Positions 1 through 8,864 of a stretch of DNA of 64,000 nucleotides are shown one piece after another. The DNA lies in contig NZ_JWIC01000004.1 of NCBI RefSeq assembly GCF_000814765.1, positions 310,001 through 374,000 of the forward strand. The letters are read 5' to 3'. Source of the stretch: Pseudoalteromonas luteoviolacea (GTDB lineage: Bacteria; Pseudomonadota; Gammaproteobacteria; Enterobacterales; Alteromonadaceae). Positions within the stretch are counted from its first letter, which is position 1; each line of letters opens with the position of its first letter. Position numbers and translations under genes: made by a program. Under the pieces are notes generated by a model that saw nothing but the letters and a program-made list of their open reading frames with translations, had not been told where the DNA came from and did not search any database.

Positions 1-93
1 AACTCGCTCATTAAATGAGAGCCAACTGAGCTCTTTGGCAAAAAAGCTAATGGCTTTAGGGTCGCTAGATAGTGCGTGCATTTTACATTCCAT
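1..93 (-). CDS. ppk: Polyphosphate kinase, N-terminal fragment (cut by window edge)
   Basis: Reading the minus strand from an ATG at 93 gives 31 codons that run off the left edge. They contain AKELSWLSFNERV, the hallmark N-terminus of polyphosphate kinase 1, which makes polyphosphate from ATP at the inner membrane. A second in-frame ATG at 81 has a GGAA purine stretch upstream and may be the true start; the one at 93 has no Shine-Dalgarno sequence. A near-consensus Pho box lies 36 bases upstream, so induction by phosphate starvation is likely. It sits downstream of the GcvR-like gene on the same strand. Only the N-terminus is visible, but the motif is distinctive. Confidence 0.85.
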   Translation of the reverse strand, partial: MECKMHALSSDPKAISFFAKELSWLSFNERV

Positions 94-112
94 AGTAACG
101 ATAGCTTATTCT

Positions 113-146
113 AGAGTATGTCCAGAATGTGACACTTATATGACAG
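113..146 (-). promoter_or_regulatory. Pho box and promoter of ppk
   Basis: On the minus strand 146..129 reads CTGTCAT-ATAA-GTGTCAC, one mismatch from the PhoB consensus CTGTCAT-AWAW-CTGTCAY. Ten bases further on is TACTCT (118..113), a plausible -10 at the spacing known for PhoB-activated promoters, where the Pho box replaces the -35. This is a sequence match; PhoB binding is inferred. Confidence 0.8.
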
Positions 147-246
147 CAGGTACAACCGAGGGAAAAAGGAATATGGCAGTGGTAAAACCTCGCTGCCATA
201 AGAGTGTAGAATATTTTGAGTGAATTAATTTAATTAGGATCAAACG

Positions 247-753
247 TTAATCGGGTTCAACATCCACAATCAGATCACTGGTGATTGCTTCTAGTGCATC
301 TACGACATTTTCTTTATCCATACCGGGAGGTAAGCTCACGGTGGCAAAAGCACTGAATATGGGTAATCCCCAATTAGGTGCGCTTTGCTGTCTAGAATTC
401 AAATGAGTGATATTGGCGCCTTTGTGGCGGATCACAGTTGAAAGTTCTTGGATTATACCAGGTCGATCATTGCCAGTTATCACCAAGTTGAGTTTTTCAA
501 TTTGAGTCTCCGGCTTGCTTTGTTCGCCGTGCTCTATGCGGACTTCAAGTTCTGGTAACGCATGAAGTGCATCTTGCAGTGTTTGCAAGTGCTCTTCAGC
601 CACTTCAACGAGTACTATACCTGCAAATTGGCCAGCTAAATGGCTCAGATTACTAGTTGCCCAGTTACCATGGTGCTGTAAAATTGTGGCAGATATTTCT
701 TCAACGAGACCAGGTCGGTCCTTACCTAAAAGTGTTAATACTAACTGCTTCAT
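247..753 (-). CDS. Two-ACT-domain regulator, GcvR-like
   Basis: The 168-residue protein has two tandem ACT domains, about residues 1-80 and 88-165. Each begins with the typical pattern: LVLTLLGKDRPGLVEEI at the start and NLVITGNDRPGIIQEL near 90. This is the layout of the GcvR family, in which E. coli GcvR represses the glycine cleavage operon by binding GcvA. Similarity to E. coli GcvR is only at the architecture level, so the ligand and partner are unknown. It has no DNA-binding domain of its own. It lies between the two Pho-box promoters of ppk and pstC, and whether it has a phosphate role is unknown. A different ACT-domain sensor is possible. Confidence 0.7.
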   Translation of the reverse strand: MKQLVLTLLGKDRPGLVEEISATILQHHGNWATSNLSHLAGQFAGIVLVEVAEEHLQTLQDALHALPELEVRIEHGEQSKPETQIEKLNLVITGNDRPGIIQELSTVIRHKGANITHLNSRQQSAPNWGLPIFSAFATVSLPPGMDKENVVDALEAITSDLIVDVEPD

Positions 754-957
754 ATCACATGTCTCTTATTATTAAATGCCTTTTGGCGGTGGTGGAAAAG
801 CGAATTATCGCCTGTTAAGCCTAGTAAATGTGGGGGATTTTTCCAATGAGATGACGTTTGCTTTGTAAACAAATGCAAATGAAAACGCGGTGCATTTGAG
901 ATACGATTTGCCAATACGTATTAAAAGTTAAAAAAAGGGACACATTCCTCTCGCCTG

Positions 958-991
958 ATGTAACATAACTGTCATCTTGATGAAATATAAT
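958..991 (+). promoter_or_regulatory. Pho box and promoter of pstCAB-phoU
   Basis: ATGTAAC-ATAA-CTGTCAT at 958-975 fits the two 7-base direct repeats of a Pho box: the second is perfect, and the first keeps TGT and A. A perfect -10 TATAAT starts at 986, ten bases downstream, the spacing expected when PhoB replaces the -35 contact. No good TTGACA lies at -35. PhoB control of the pst operon is standard in gammaproteobacteria. Confidence 0.85.
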
Positions 992-1023
992 GCGCCGCAA
1001 CTTGATAATAAAAAGGTGTTTTG

Positions 1024-3258
1024 ATGACTTCCAATCCGCAAAAACCGTCCTTCAAAACGGATAGAAGCCGTCTCTTTAAAGACCGCTTTGCCCAATTTGG
1101 CATTACCTCGGGTGGGGTGATGGTATTGGTTGCTTTGCTCTTGATCTTCTTCTATTTACTTTATGTCGTACAGCCGATCTTTGAATCAGCAAATGTGACA
1201 AAACGTACTGAATTAGCCCTTCAAAGTGATAAAACGTATTTTGGTCTAGGTATGGAAGAGCAAACTGAAATTGCTTATTTGCTAGATAGCACAGGCCAAG
1301 TTGATTTTTATCAGATTAAAGGCGATAAAACCGGAGAGCTACTTAGCTCACTGCCTGTTGACTTAGCGGGTCAGGTAAGCAGTTTTGCACAGAGCGCACC
1401 TTTTTTAGGGATATATGCCTACGGCTTAGATAATGGTCAAGTTCAGTTAGTTAAGCCAAGTTTTTTGATCTCATTCCCAGGCAATGAGCGAGTGATGAAG
1501 CCACGCTTGAGTTATCCGTTAGATGGCGTTCAGCTGGTGGTCGATGAGCAAGCGCAAGCGATTAAGCAATTTGCATTTAGTCACTATGAAGATAAAACGG
1601 CTGTTATTGCACAAACGCAAGATAAGCGCGTTATTTTTGCTTCATTCAGCGCAGAAGAGAATATGTTTTCTGGTGAAATAGAGTGGCAAGTTGAGCGTAG
1701 TTTATTACCGATTGAAGGGCGTATTGACGAAATGTTGATATCGCCAGACACGACGCGTGTATTTATTCGCTCTGCAAACCAGATTTATGTATTTGATACG
1801 CGCTTTGCCGATGAGGTTGAGCAAATTCAGTTGCTTGCCGCAAACGAAGAAAATGCAAACCTAGTTAATATCAGTTTGTTAGCGGGTGCTAATTCACTGA
1901 TGATCAGCAATGATAATGGTGAAGTATCTCAGTGGTTTGAAGTGAATACAGATAATGGTCGTCAGTTTGCCAAGATCCGCGCATTTGAGAGTATCGCGGG
2001 TGCACAGGTCGATATTTTCAGTGAGTTTTATCGCCGCACTTTCTTTACGACAACCAATACTGGTGAACTGGGTTTGTATTACACAACCAGTGAAGCGCAC
2101 CTTTGGCAAGGTAAAGTCACTCAAGGTGCGATTGAGCAATTTGCAGTATCACCTCGAGCCAATGCCGCGCTGATATTGTCTGACAAAACTTTGAGCGTCG
2201 TTGAGCTTCACAATGAACACCCTGAAGTGACTTGGTCTGCATTGTGGCAAGAAGTGTGGTATGAAGGTTACCCTGAGCCTGCATATACTTGGCAGTCAAC
2301 TTCAGCAAGTGATGATTTCGAGTCTAAATTCTCTTTGGTACCTATCTCGTTTGGTACGATCAAAGCGGCGATGTATGCGATGTTATTTGCAGTACCAATT
2401 GCGCTGTCAGCAGCCATTTATACCGCTTATTTCATGTCGCCGGAGCTACGCCGAGTCGTTAAACCAACCGTCGAAATTATGGAAGCTTTACCAACCGTGA
2501 TCTTGGGATTTTTAGCAGGCCTTTGGTTAGCGCCACTGATTGAAGCGCATTTACCGGCCATCGTTGCCTTACTGATATTGTTGCCAATTTCTATCCTTGC
2601 GACGGCGTTTGGTTGGACTAAATTACCGAAGCAGATCCGTCACTTGCTGCCAGATGGTTGGCATTCAGTATTACTTATCCCTGTTGTGCTTTTCATCGGT
2701 TGGTTGTCTTTTGCAATCAGTGACAGCATTGAAGTGTGGATGTTTGGCGGCAATGTTCGTCAGTATCTAACTAATGAATTAGGCCTCACGTTCGACCAAC
2801 GTAACTCTTTGGTTGTGGGGATAGCGATGGGCTTTGCGGTTATTCCAACTATTTTCTCTATTGCGGAAGATGCGGTATTCAGCGTGCCAAAGCATTTATC
2901 AAACGGCTCCTTAGCATTGGGTGCAACACAATGGCAGACACTGGTTCGCGTGGTTCTATTGACGGCGAGCCCAGGTATTTTCTCAGCGGTCATGATGGGC
3001 TTAGGTCGTGCTGTGGGTGAGACCATGATTGTACTGATGGCAACGGGTAATACGCCAATTATGGATTGGAGTATCTTCCAAGGTATGCGTACACTTGCCG
3101 CAAACATTGCTGTGGAAATGCCGGAGTCAGAAGTGGGTAGTTCTCACTACCGAATTCTATTCTTAGCCGCTTTTGTACTGTTTATTTTTACATTTATCTT
3201 TAACACGGTTGCTGAATTTGTTCGCCAGCAGTTACGTGATAAATACAGCTCGATGTAA
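1024..3258 (+). CDS. pstC: Phosphate ABC transporter permease PstC, long form
   Basis: PstC is one of the two membrane permeases of the high-affinity phosphate importer. At 744 residues this one is more than twice the length of E. coli PstC (about 319). After a first helix near residues 30-50 there is a roughly 380-residue beta-rich, probably periplasmic, region resembling a propeller-type fold. The permease core with about six helices starts near 445, and its EAA loop carries SNGSLALGATQWQT. ATG 1024 is preferred over TTG 1021 because AAGG lies about 7 bases upstream of it. It heads pstC-pstA-pstB-phoU. No pstS lies upstream, so the binding protein must be encoded elsewhere. Long PstC forms are known in Vibrio and Shewanella relatives. 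Confidence 0.93.
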   Translation: MTSNPQKPSFKTDRSRLFKDRFAQFGITSGGVMVLVALLLIFFYLLYVVQPIFESANVTKRTELALQSDKTYFGLGMEEQTEIAYLLDSTGQVDFYQIKGDKTGELLSSLPVDLAGQVSSFAQSAPFLGIYAYGLDNGQVQLVKPSFLISFPGNERVMKPRLSYPLDGVQLVVDEQAQAIKQFAFSHYEDKTAVIAQTQDKRVIFASFSAEENMFSGEIEWQVERSLLPIEGRIDEMLISPDTTRVFIRSANQIYVFDTRFADEVEQIQLLAANEENANLVNISLLAGANSLMISNDNGEVSQWFEVNTDNGRQFAKIRAFESIAGAQVDIFSEFYRRTFFTTTNTGELGLYYTTSEAHLWQGKVTQGAIEQFAVSPRANAALILSDKTLSVVELHNEHPEVTWSALWQEVWYEGYPEPAYTWQSTSASDDFESKFSLVPISFGTIKAAMYAMLFAVPIALSAAIYTAYFMSPELRRVVKPTVEIMEALPTVILGFLAGLWLAPLIEAHLPAIVALLILLPISILATAFGWTKLPKQIRHLLPDGWHSVLLIPVVLFIGWLSFAISDSIEVWMFGGNVRQYLTNELGLTFDQRNSLVVGIAMGFAVIPTIFSIAEDAVFSVPKHLSNGSLALGATQWQTLVRVVLLTASPGIFSAVMMGLGRAVGETMIVLMATGNTPIMDWSIFQGMRTLAANIAVEMPESEVGSSHYRILFLAAFVLFIFTFIFNTVAEFVRQQLRDKYSSM

Positions 3259-3270
3259 TGGAGTGATGAC

Positions 3271-4920
3271 ATGGTAAGACAATGGTTTAAGTCAGGATCT
3301 CCGTGGATCTGGATGACAGGTGGTGCAGTTAGCATCAGTTTAATCTCGGTGATTGGCCTATTGGCAATGATCGCATGGAAAGGGTTGAGCTTCTTTTGGC
3401 CAACTGAAGTTGTGCAGTTTGAGCTTGAAGGGTCTGTCGCGAAGCAAACGGTGATAGGTGAAATCTACGACCGTGAAATGGTGCCTAAAGAGCGATTAGT
3501 CGCTGCTGGGTATGATTTGTCAGATTATCAAGACGAGTATGTAGAGCGCCTTCTAGTTAAAACCGGTAACCGTGAGTTTGTTGAGCTAGATTTCCGTTGG
3601 ATTTTAACCACGGATATTCAAAGCCAATCAGTGCCAGAAGAGATGGCGGTTTTTGAACGTAGTAAAAACGGTAACTTTTATGGTTATGTCGTTCGCGTCA
3701 TCGAAGATGGTCAGGTGGTCTCGCAAAACCCTGTTGCGCGTTTAGAAGAGTTAGTCGAACGTGCCGTAGATTTAAATGAAGAAGCATTAGATCTTCAAAA
3801 TGGCGATATTGGCCATATTAACTATGAGCTTGAAAGATTGCGCTTAAAGGAGCGTGGTTATCAACTTGATAATGAGCTAACAGCAGACGTTAAAGCGGAC
3901 TTAGAAGCGCAGCGTGCACAGCTTCGTGAAGACTACAAAGTGTTTGAAAAGCGTTTGTTTGAACTGCGCGGTGATGCAAAGCGTGACTACGTCGTTGTGC
4001 GTGATATGCGTGGTGAAGAAGTGACTTTACCTCTTTACCAAGTACTGGATGTGTGGTTCCCAAATAATATGGGCTTCTTTGCAAAAGTTGGCCATTACTT
4101 CTCACAAACAGGTAAATTTATCAGTGACGACCCACGTGAAGCGAATACCGAGGGCGGTGTATTCCCTGCGATTTTCGGTACTGTTTTCATGGTGATGTTG
4201 ATGGCGGTGATTGTTACGCCATTTGGTGTGGTAGCAGCAATTTACTTACACGAGTATGCAGCGAAAAACGCTGTGACTAAGATGATCCGTATTGCGGTGA
4301 TTAACTTGGCAGGTGTCCCATCTATTGTATACGGTGTTTTTGGTTTAGGTTTCTTTGTGTATATGCTTGGTGGCTCTATCGACCAATTGTTCTACCCAGA
4401 AGCTGCGCCAAGTCCAGTATTTGGTACGCCAGGGGTAATTTGGTCAGCACTGACACTGGCTATTTTGACATTACCTGTTGTGATTGTGTCAACAGAGGAA
4501 GGTTTGTCACGTATTCCAAGTTCCGTTCGTCATGGTTCATTAGCACTGGGTGCAACAAAAGCGGAGACGCTATGGCGTATTATCGTGCCAATGGCCAGTC
4601 CTGCGATCATGACCGGTTTAATTTTAGCGGTTGCGCGTGCAGCGGGTGAGGTTGCACCTCTGATGCTAGTGGGCGTGGTTAAAATGGCACCAACCTTACC
4701 ACTGGACGGCAACTTCCCTTATATTCATTTAGATCGTAAGTTTATGCACTTAGGTTTCCATATTTATGATGTTGGTTTCCAAAGTCCAAATGTTGAGGCG
4801 GCACGTCCATTGGTCTATGCAACCGCCTTCTTACTTGTTACGGTGATCATTGCGCTAAATATTACAGCGATTGGCATTCGTAACCACTTACGCGAAAAAT
4901 TCAGAGCTCTAGAGCACTAA
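3271..4920 (+). CDS. pstA: Phosphate ABC transporter permease PstA, long form
   Basis: This is the second permease of the phosphate importer, 549 residues against about 296 in E. coli. A first helix at about 18-37 is followed by a periplasmic insert of about 250 residues that includes a charged, probably coiled-coil stretch near 160-235. The permease core begins around 297 (GGVFPAIFGTVFM), with the EAA loop SSVRHGSLALGATKAET. GGAG lies upstream of the ATG, 12 bases after pstC. Both permeases therefore carry large extra periplasmic domains that probably meet each other or PstS; that contact is inference. Part of the Pho-box operon. Confidence 0.93.
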   Translation: MVRQWFKSGSPWIWMTGGAVSISLISVIGLLAMIAWKGLSFFWPTEVVQFELEGSVAKQTVIGEIYDREMVPKERLVAAGYDLSDYQDEYVERLLVKTGNREFVELDFRWILTTDIQSQSVPEEMAVFERSKNGNFYGYVVRVIEDGQVVSQNPVARLEELVERAVDLNEEALDLQNGDIGHINYELERLRLKERGYQLDNELTADVKADLEAQRAQLREDYKVFEKRLFELRGDAKRDYVVVRDMRGEEVTLPLYQVLDVWFPNNMGFFAKVGHYFSQTGKFISDDPREANTEGGVFPAIFGTVFMVMLMAVIVTPFGVVAAIYLHEYAAKNAVTKMIRIAVINLAGVPSIVYGVFGLGFFVYMLGGSIDQLFYPEAAPSPVFGTPGVIWSALTLAILTLPVVIVSTEEGLSRIPSSVRHGSLALGATKAETLWRIIVPMASPAIMTGLILAVARAAGEVAPLMLVGVVKMAPTLPLDGNFPYIHLDRKFMHLGFHIYDVGFQSPNVEAARPLVYATAFLLVTVIIALNITAIGIRNHLREKFRALEH

Positions 4921-4949
4921 TAGTACAGATTTGAAATAGGTATCCTTTT

Positions 4950-5777
4950 ATGATTACAGTAGCGCCACAAGTAAATAATGCAGATGCTAATACGAAATTA
5001 GATCTTGCCAACTTGAGCCCAGAGCAAACCGCTTTAGAGATCAAAGACCTTGACCTTTACTATGGTGATAAACAAGCTCTGAGTAAAATCAACATGTTGA
5101 TCCCAAAGGGTCAAGTAACCGCGTTTATCGGTCCATCAGGTTGCGGTAAGTCAACGTTGTTACGTTGTATCAACCGGATGAATGACTTAGTTGATACATG
5201 TCGCATTGAAGGTGAAATTAACCTTCAGGGGCAAAATATCTATGATAAAAGCGTTGATGTTGCAGCACTGCGACGCAACGTGGGTATGGTATTCCAAAGA
5301 CCAAACCCTTTCCCTAAGTCTATTTACGAGAATGTTGTTTACGGCCTTCGCCTGCAAGGTATTAAAGATAAGCGTAAACTGGATGAAGTTGTAGAACGTT
5401 CATTACGTGGTGCAGCATTGTGGGATGAAGTGAAAGATCGTCTTCACGACAGTGCATTTGGTCTCTCGGGCGGTCAGCAACAACGTCTTGTTATTGCCCG
5501 TTCAATTGCGATTGAGCCTGAAGTATTACTGTTGGATGAGCCAACCTCGGCACTAGACCCGATTTCTACACTGGTTATCGAAGAACTCATCAATGATTTA
5601 AAAGATAAGTATACTGTTGTTATTGTTACGCATAACATGCAACAAGCTGCACGTGTATCTGATCAAACAGCCTTCATGTATATGGGCGAACTTATTGAGT
5701 ACTCAGATACCAATACACTATTTACAACACCGACGAAGAAGAAAACTGAAGACTACATCACAGGTCGTTACGGTTAA
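4950..5777 (+). CDS. pstB: Phosphate ABC transporter ATPase PstB
   Basis: PstB is the cytoplasmic ATPase that powers the PstCA permease. The 275-residue protein has Walker [10 protein letters not shown] near 62, Q-loop [12 protein letters not shown], signature LSGGQQQR, Walker [13 protein letters not shown] and the H-loop VTHNMQQ. It ends in the family-typical TGRYG. An extension of about 25 residues precedes the ABC core, as in other marine PstB proteins. It follows pstA by 29 bases and precedes phoU by 68, within the Pho-box operon. Length and motifs are normal. Confidence 0.97.
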   Translation: MITVAPQVNNADANTKLDLANLSPEQTALEIKDLDLYYGDKQALSKINMLIPKGQVTAFIGPSGCGKSTLLRCINRMNDLVDTCRIEGEINLQGQNIYDKSVDVAALRRNVGMVFQRPNPFPKSIYENVVYGLRLQGIKDKRKLDEVVERSLRGAALWDEVKDRLHDSAFGLSGGQQQRLVIARSIAIEPEVLLLDEPTSALDPISTLVIEELINDLKDKYTVVIVTHNMQQAARVSDQTAFMYMGELIEYSDTNTLFTTPTKKKTEDYITGRYG

Positions 5778-5845
5778 TTTATAACAGTGTGGTTGCCCAT
5801 GTACTGGGCAACTTGTTGGGGTTGTTTTCAAAGGTAGGGTTTTAG

Positions 5846-6547
5846 ATGGAACACAATATTAATAAGCATATCTCTGGCCGCTTTAATGAAGAGCTAGAAA
5901 ACGTAAGAAATCACGTATTAAGTATGGGTGGATTGGTTGAGCAGCAACTGAACCTTGCACTAGATGCTGTGAGCACAAGCAATGCGGACAAAGCACGCAA
6001 AGTCAGTGAGAATGATTACAAAGTCAATGCGATGGAAGTGAATATTGATGAAGAGTGTACGCGTATTATCGCTAAAAGACAGCCAGCAGCCAGTGACTTA
6101 AGATTGGTCGTGGCCATTGCTAAAACGATTGCTGACTTAGAGCGTATAGGTGATGAAGCAGAACGTATCGCAAAAGTCGCGCTTGATTCATTCACCAAAG
6201 ATCAACAACACCTGTTGGTGAACGTAGAAAACATGGGTCGCCTAGTATCTAAAATGTTGCATGACGTGTTGGACTCTTTCGCGCGAATGGATGCACAACG
6301 TGCATTCGAAGTGCACAAAGAAGATGCCAAAGTAGACAGAGAATATGAGGCAATTACTCGCCAAATCATGACTTACATGATGGAAGATCCACGCTCTATC
6401 CCAAAAATTATGGACTTAGTTTGGTCAGTTCGTTCACTAGAGCGTATTGGCGATCGCTGTCAAAACATTGCGGAATACGTCATCTATTTTGTAAACGGTA
6501 AAGATATTCGCCATACTTCTCAAGAAGATATCGAAAAGAGTTTATAG
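5846..6547 (+). CDS. phoU: Phosphate signalling protein PhoU
   Basis: PhoU links the Pst transporter to the PhoR-PhoB two-component system and keeps the Pho regulon off when phosphate is plentiful. The 233-residue protein has the two homologous three-helix repeats, with the metal-binding patterns ADLERIGDEAERIA near 95 and RSLERIGDRCQNIAEYV near 200. It is the last gene of the pst operon. An inverted repeat follows the stop codon. Length matches E. coli PhoU (241). Confidence 0.96.
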   Translation: MEHNINKHISGRFNEELENVRNHVLSMGGLVEQQLNLALDAVSTSNADKARKVSENDYKVNAMEVNIDEECTRIIAKRQPAASDLRLVVAIAKTIADLERIGDEAERIAKVALDSFTKDQQHLLVNVENMGRLVSKMLHDVLDSFARMDAQRAFEVHKEDAKVDREYEAITRQIMTYMMEDPRSIPKIMDLVWSVRSLERIGDRCQNIAEYVIYFVNGKDIRHTSQEDIEKSL

Positions 6548-6554
6548 GTTTACC

Positions 6555-6590
6555 TGGGATTAATCGGAATAAATCGAACGATTAATCCCA
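6555..6590. repeat. Inverted repeat after phoU
   Basis: TGGGATTAATCG (6555-6566) pairs perfectly with CGATTAATCCCA (6579-6590) around a 12-base loop. No T-run follows on either strand, so it is not a canonical intrinsic terminator. It could be an RNA end-stabilising hairpin for the pst transcript or a protein site for the downstream DUF47 gene. Confidence 0.7.
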
Positions 6591-6678
6591 AGTTCATGAT
6601 AAAAATCGTTCACAATTTCGGTTAATGCTGTAAACTTGGCCTCTGCACATGCATATTATTATGATTTAAGGGTCAGTT

Positions 6679-7356
6679 ATGCCTAGTAATGCGTTTTTAG
6701 GAGTCTTTGCAAAATCTCCTATTAAGCCGATTGAAGAGCACATTAAGATAGTGCATCAAGCCAGTGAAAGCTTGATCCCGTTCTTTGAACATGTCTTCAA
6801 AGGGGAGTGGACTGAAGCGGATGCCCTTCGCGTTAATATTCGTAACCTAGAACGTGAAGCCGATGCGCTTAAGCGAGAAGTACGTCTTCAGCTGCCTCGC
6901 GGCCTATTTATGCCAGTTGAACGGACTGATTTACTGGAACTTATTACCCATCAAGACAAAATCGCCAATAAAGCCAAAGATATCGCAGGTCGAGTCGTTG
7001 GCCGTGAAATGGTGATCCCCGAATCTATTCAAAATGAGTTTGTTGCGTATTTAAGCCGTTGTGTAGACGCGACAAAACAGGCCTCAAAAGCGATTAACGA
7101 ACTGGATGAACTGTTAGAAACAGGCTTCAGAGGTCGTGAAGTTGTATTAGTCGAAAAAATGTTGAGTGAGCTTGACGCCATTGAGCAAGATACCGATGAC
7201 ATGCAAATTAGAATTCGCCAAGAACTTCGTCAAGTTGAAGCTGATCTTAATCCGGTTGATGTGATGTTTTTATACAAGATCATCGAATGGGTAGGGGAAT
7301 TAGCTGATATCGCTGAGCGTGTTGGTGCTCGCCTCGAGGTAATGTTAGCACGCTGA
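6679..7356 (+). CDS. DUF47 (TIGR00153) PhoU-like protein, Pit accessory
   Basis: This 225-residue all-helical protein belongs to the DUF47 family, distant relatives of PhoU that are usually encoded just before a Pit phosphate transporter. The start MPSNAFLGVFAKSPIKPIEEH and the middle LITHQDKIANKAKDIAGRV are typical of the family. The Pit gene follows after 177 bases, which supports a role in regulating or assembling that transporter; the mechanism is not established. It may be a separate transcript from the pst operon, as 131 bases and an inverted repeat lie between them. No Pho box was seen before it. Confidence 0.9.
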   Translation: MPSNAFLGVFAKSPIKPIEEHIKIVHQASESLIPFFEHVFKGEWTEADALRVNIRNLEREADALKREVRLQLPRGLFMPVERTDLLELITHQDKIANKAKDIAGRVVGREMVIPESIQNEFVAYLSRCVDATKQASKAINELDELLETGFRGREVVLVEKMLSELDAIEQDTDDMQIRIRQELRQVEADLNPVDVMFLYKIIEWVGELADIAERVGARLEVMLAR

Positions 7357-7504
7357 TTTTTATCAGCGATAGTTTATAAAGAAGTACGCCGTTGTTACTC
7401 TCAAAGCTAGACTAGAGAGCGGCGGTGTTGTGTTTGTTTAATAGCTATTTATATGTGTTCTCATAATCAAGAGTGTGAAGAGATAAACGTATAAATACAT
7501 AATC

Positions 7505-7521
7505 AGTGTTTAAAAAACACT
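7505..7521 (+). repeat. Short hairpin just before the Pit ribosome-binding site
   Basis: AGTGTTT (7505-7511) pairs with AAACACT (7515-7521) around an AAA loop. The Pit Shine-Dalgarno AAAGG starts one base later at 7522. The hairpin could affect translation initiation, but such a small AT-rich stem may be chance. Confidence 0.4.
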
Positions 7522-7533
7522 AAAGGTTTTTCA

Positions 7534-8802
7534 ATGGATATCATTGCTTCTCATGGCTCGATGTTAGTACTCATCGCAGCGGCAGTTGGTTTCTTTATGG
7601 CTTATGGTATTGGTGCAAACGATGTTGCAAACGCCATGGGTACTTCAGTGGGGTCAAAAGCCCTTACAATCAAGCAGGCAATCATCATTGCGATGATTTT
7701 TGAGTTCGCAGGTGCTTACCTTGCGGGCGGTGAAGTAACGTCGACGATCCGCAAAGGGATCATTGATGCAGCCCCGTTTGCTGACATCCCTGAATTAATG
7801 GTGTTAGGTATGATCTCGGCACTATTTGCTGCAGGTACTTGGTTGCTGTTAGCGTCAGCATTGGGCTGGCCGGTATCTACGACGCATTCAATCATTGGTG
7901 CGATTATCGGCTTTGCGTTGGTGGCTGTAGGTAGCGAAGCTATCCAGTGGGGCAAAGTAGCTGGCATCGTAGGTAGCTGGGTTGTAACGCCTGCAATCTC
8001 AGGCTTCATTGCATACCTTATCTTTATGAGTGCACAGAAGCTGATTTTTGATACTGATAAACCGCTCACTAACGCAAAGCGTTTTGTGCCTTTCTACATG
8101 GGTCTAGCCGGCTTTGTCATGTCTTTGGTGACTATCAAAAAAGGCTTGAAGCACATTGGTATTAACTTAGGTACTTTTGAAGGTTATGCACTTGCAATTG
8201 GTATCGCTGTGTTGATTGGCTTAATTGGTAAAGTGTTTATTGCACGCATGAAAATGGATCCAAATGCCGATAAGCAAATGCAATTTAATAATGTTGAAAA
8301 AGTGTTTGCCGTATTAATGGTTCTAACAGCGTGTTGTATGGCGTTTGCACATGGTTCAAATGACGTAGCCAATGCGATTGGTCCACTAGCTGCGGTTGTA
8401 AATATTGTAGAAAACAACGGTGAGATGGCGAAAAAAGCTGAGCTTGCATGGTGGATTTTACCGCTGGGTGGTTTAGGTATCGTTGTTGGTCTTGCGGTAT
8501 TAGGTAAAAAAGTAATTAAAACTATTGGTGAAGGTATCACGCATTTAACACCAAGCCGTGGTTTTGCAGCTGAGCTTGCGGCGGCCTCGACGGTAGTTAT
8601 TGCGTCTGGTACTGGTTTGCCTATTTCAACGACACAAACATTGGTAGGTGCCGTTTTAGGTGTGGGTATGGCCCGTGGTATCGCGGCACTTAATATGGGT
8701 GTGATCAGAAACATTGTGGTTTCTTGGGTAATCACATTGCCAGTCGGCGCAGCCCTTGCTATTGTTATATTCTATATTTTAAGAAGCGTGTTCGGCGTTT
8801 AG
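7534..8802 (+). CDS. Low-affinity inorganic phosphate transporter, Pit family
   Basis: This 422-residue inner-membrane protein imports phosphate, probably as a metal-phosphate or cation-coupled complex. The two inverted family repeats show as GANDVANAMGTSVGSKALT near 28 and HGSNDVANAIGPLAAV near 273, each in a helical bundle; about 10-11 membrane segments are visible. A cytoplasmic loop lies near 235-250. It pairs with the DUF47 gene upstream. With Pst just before it, the locus encodes both high- and low-affinity uptake. AAAGG precedes the ATG by 7 bases. The cation (Na+ or H+) cannot be told from sequence. Confidence 0.93.
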   Translation: MDIIASHGSMLVLIAAAVGFFMAYGIGANDVANAMGTSVGSKALTIKQAIIIAMIFEFAGAYLAGGEVTSTIRKGIIDAAPFADIPELMVLGMISALFAAGTWLLLASALGWPVSTTHSIIGAIIGFALVAVGSEAIQWGKVAGIVGSWVVTPAISGFIAYLIFMSAQKLIFDTDKPLTNAKRFVPFYMGLAGFVMSLVTIKKGLKHIGINLGTFEGYALAIGIAVLIGLIGKVFIARMKMDPNADKQMQFNNVEKVFAVLMVLTACCMAFAHGSNDVANAIGPLAAVVNIVENNGEMAKKAELAWWILPLGGLGIVVGLAVLGKKVIKTIGEGITHLTPSRGFAAELAAASTVVIASGTGLPISTTQTLVGAVLGVGMARGIAALNMGVIRNIVVSWVITLPVGAALAIVIFYILRSVFGV

Positions 8803-8824
8803 TAAAAATCAGACTTTTAGCTTG

Positions 8825-8860
8825 AAAAGATCTCAGCATCATTGGTGTTGGGGTCTTTTT
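8825..8860 (+). terminator. Intrinsic terminator of the Pit gene
   Basis: 8829-8841 can pair with 8843-8855 (about 12 pairs, several of them G-U), flanked by AAAA before and TTTTT after. The T-run ends five bases before the ATG assigned to oxyR. Confidence 0.7.
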
Positions 8861-8864
8861 ATTT

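Noticed and set aside
35-223. 62-codon plus-strand frame at the left edge
   Set aside because: It overlaps the ppk start, its Pho box and promoter in antisense and has no ribosome site or recognisable family.
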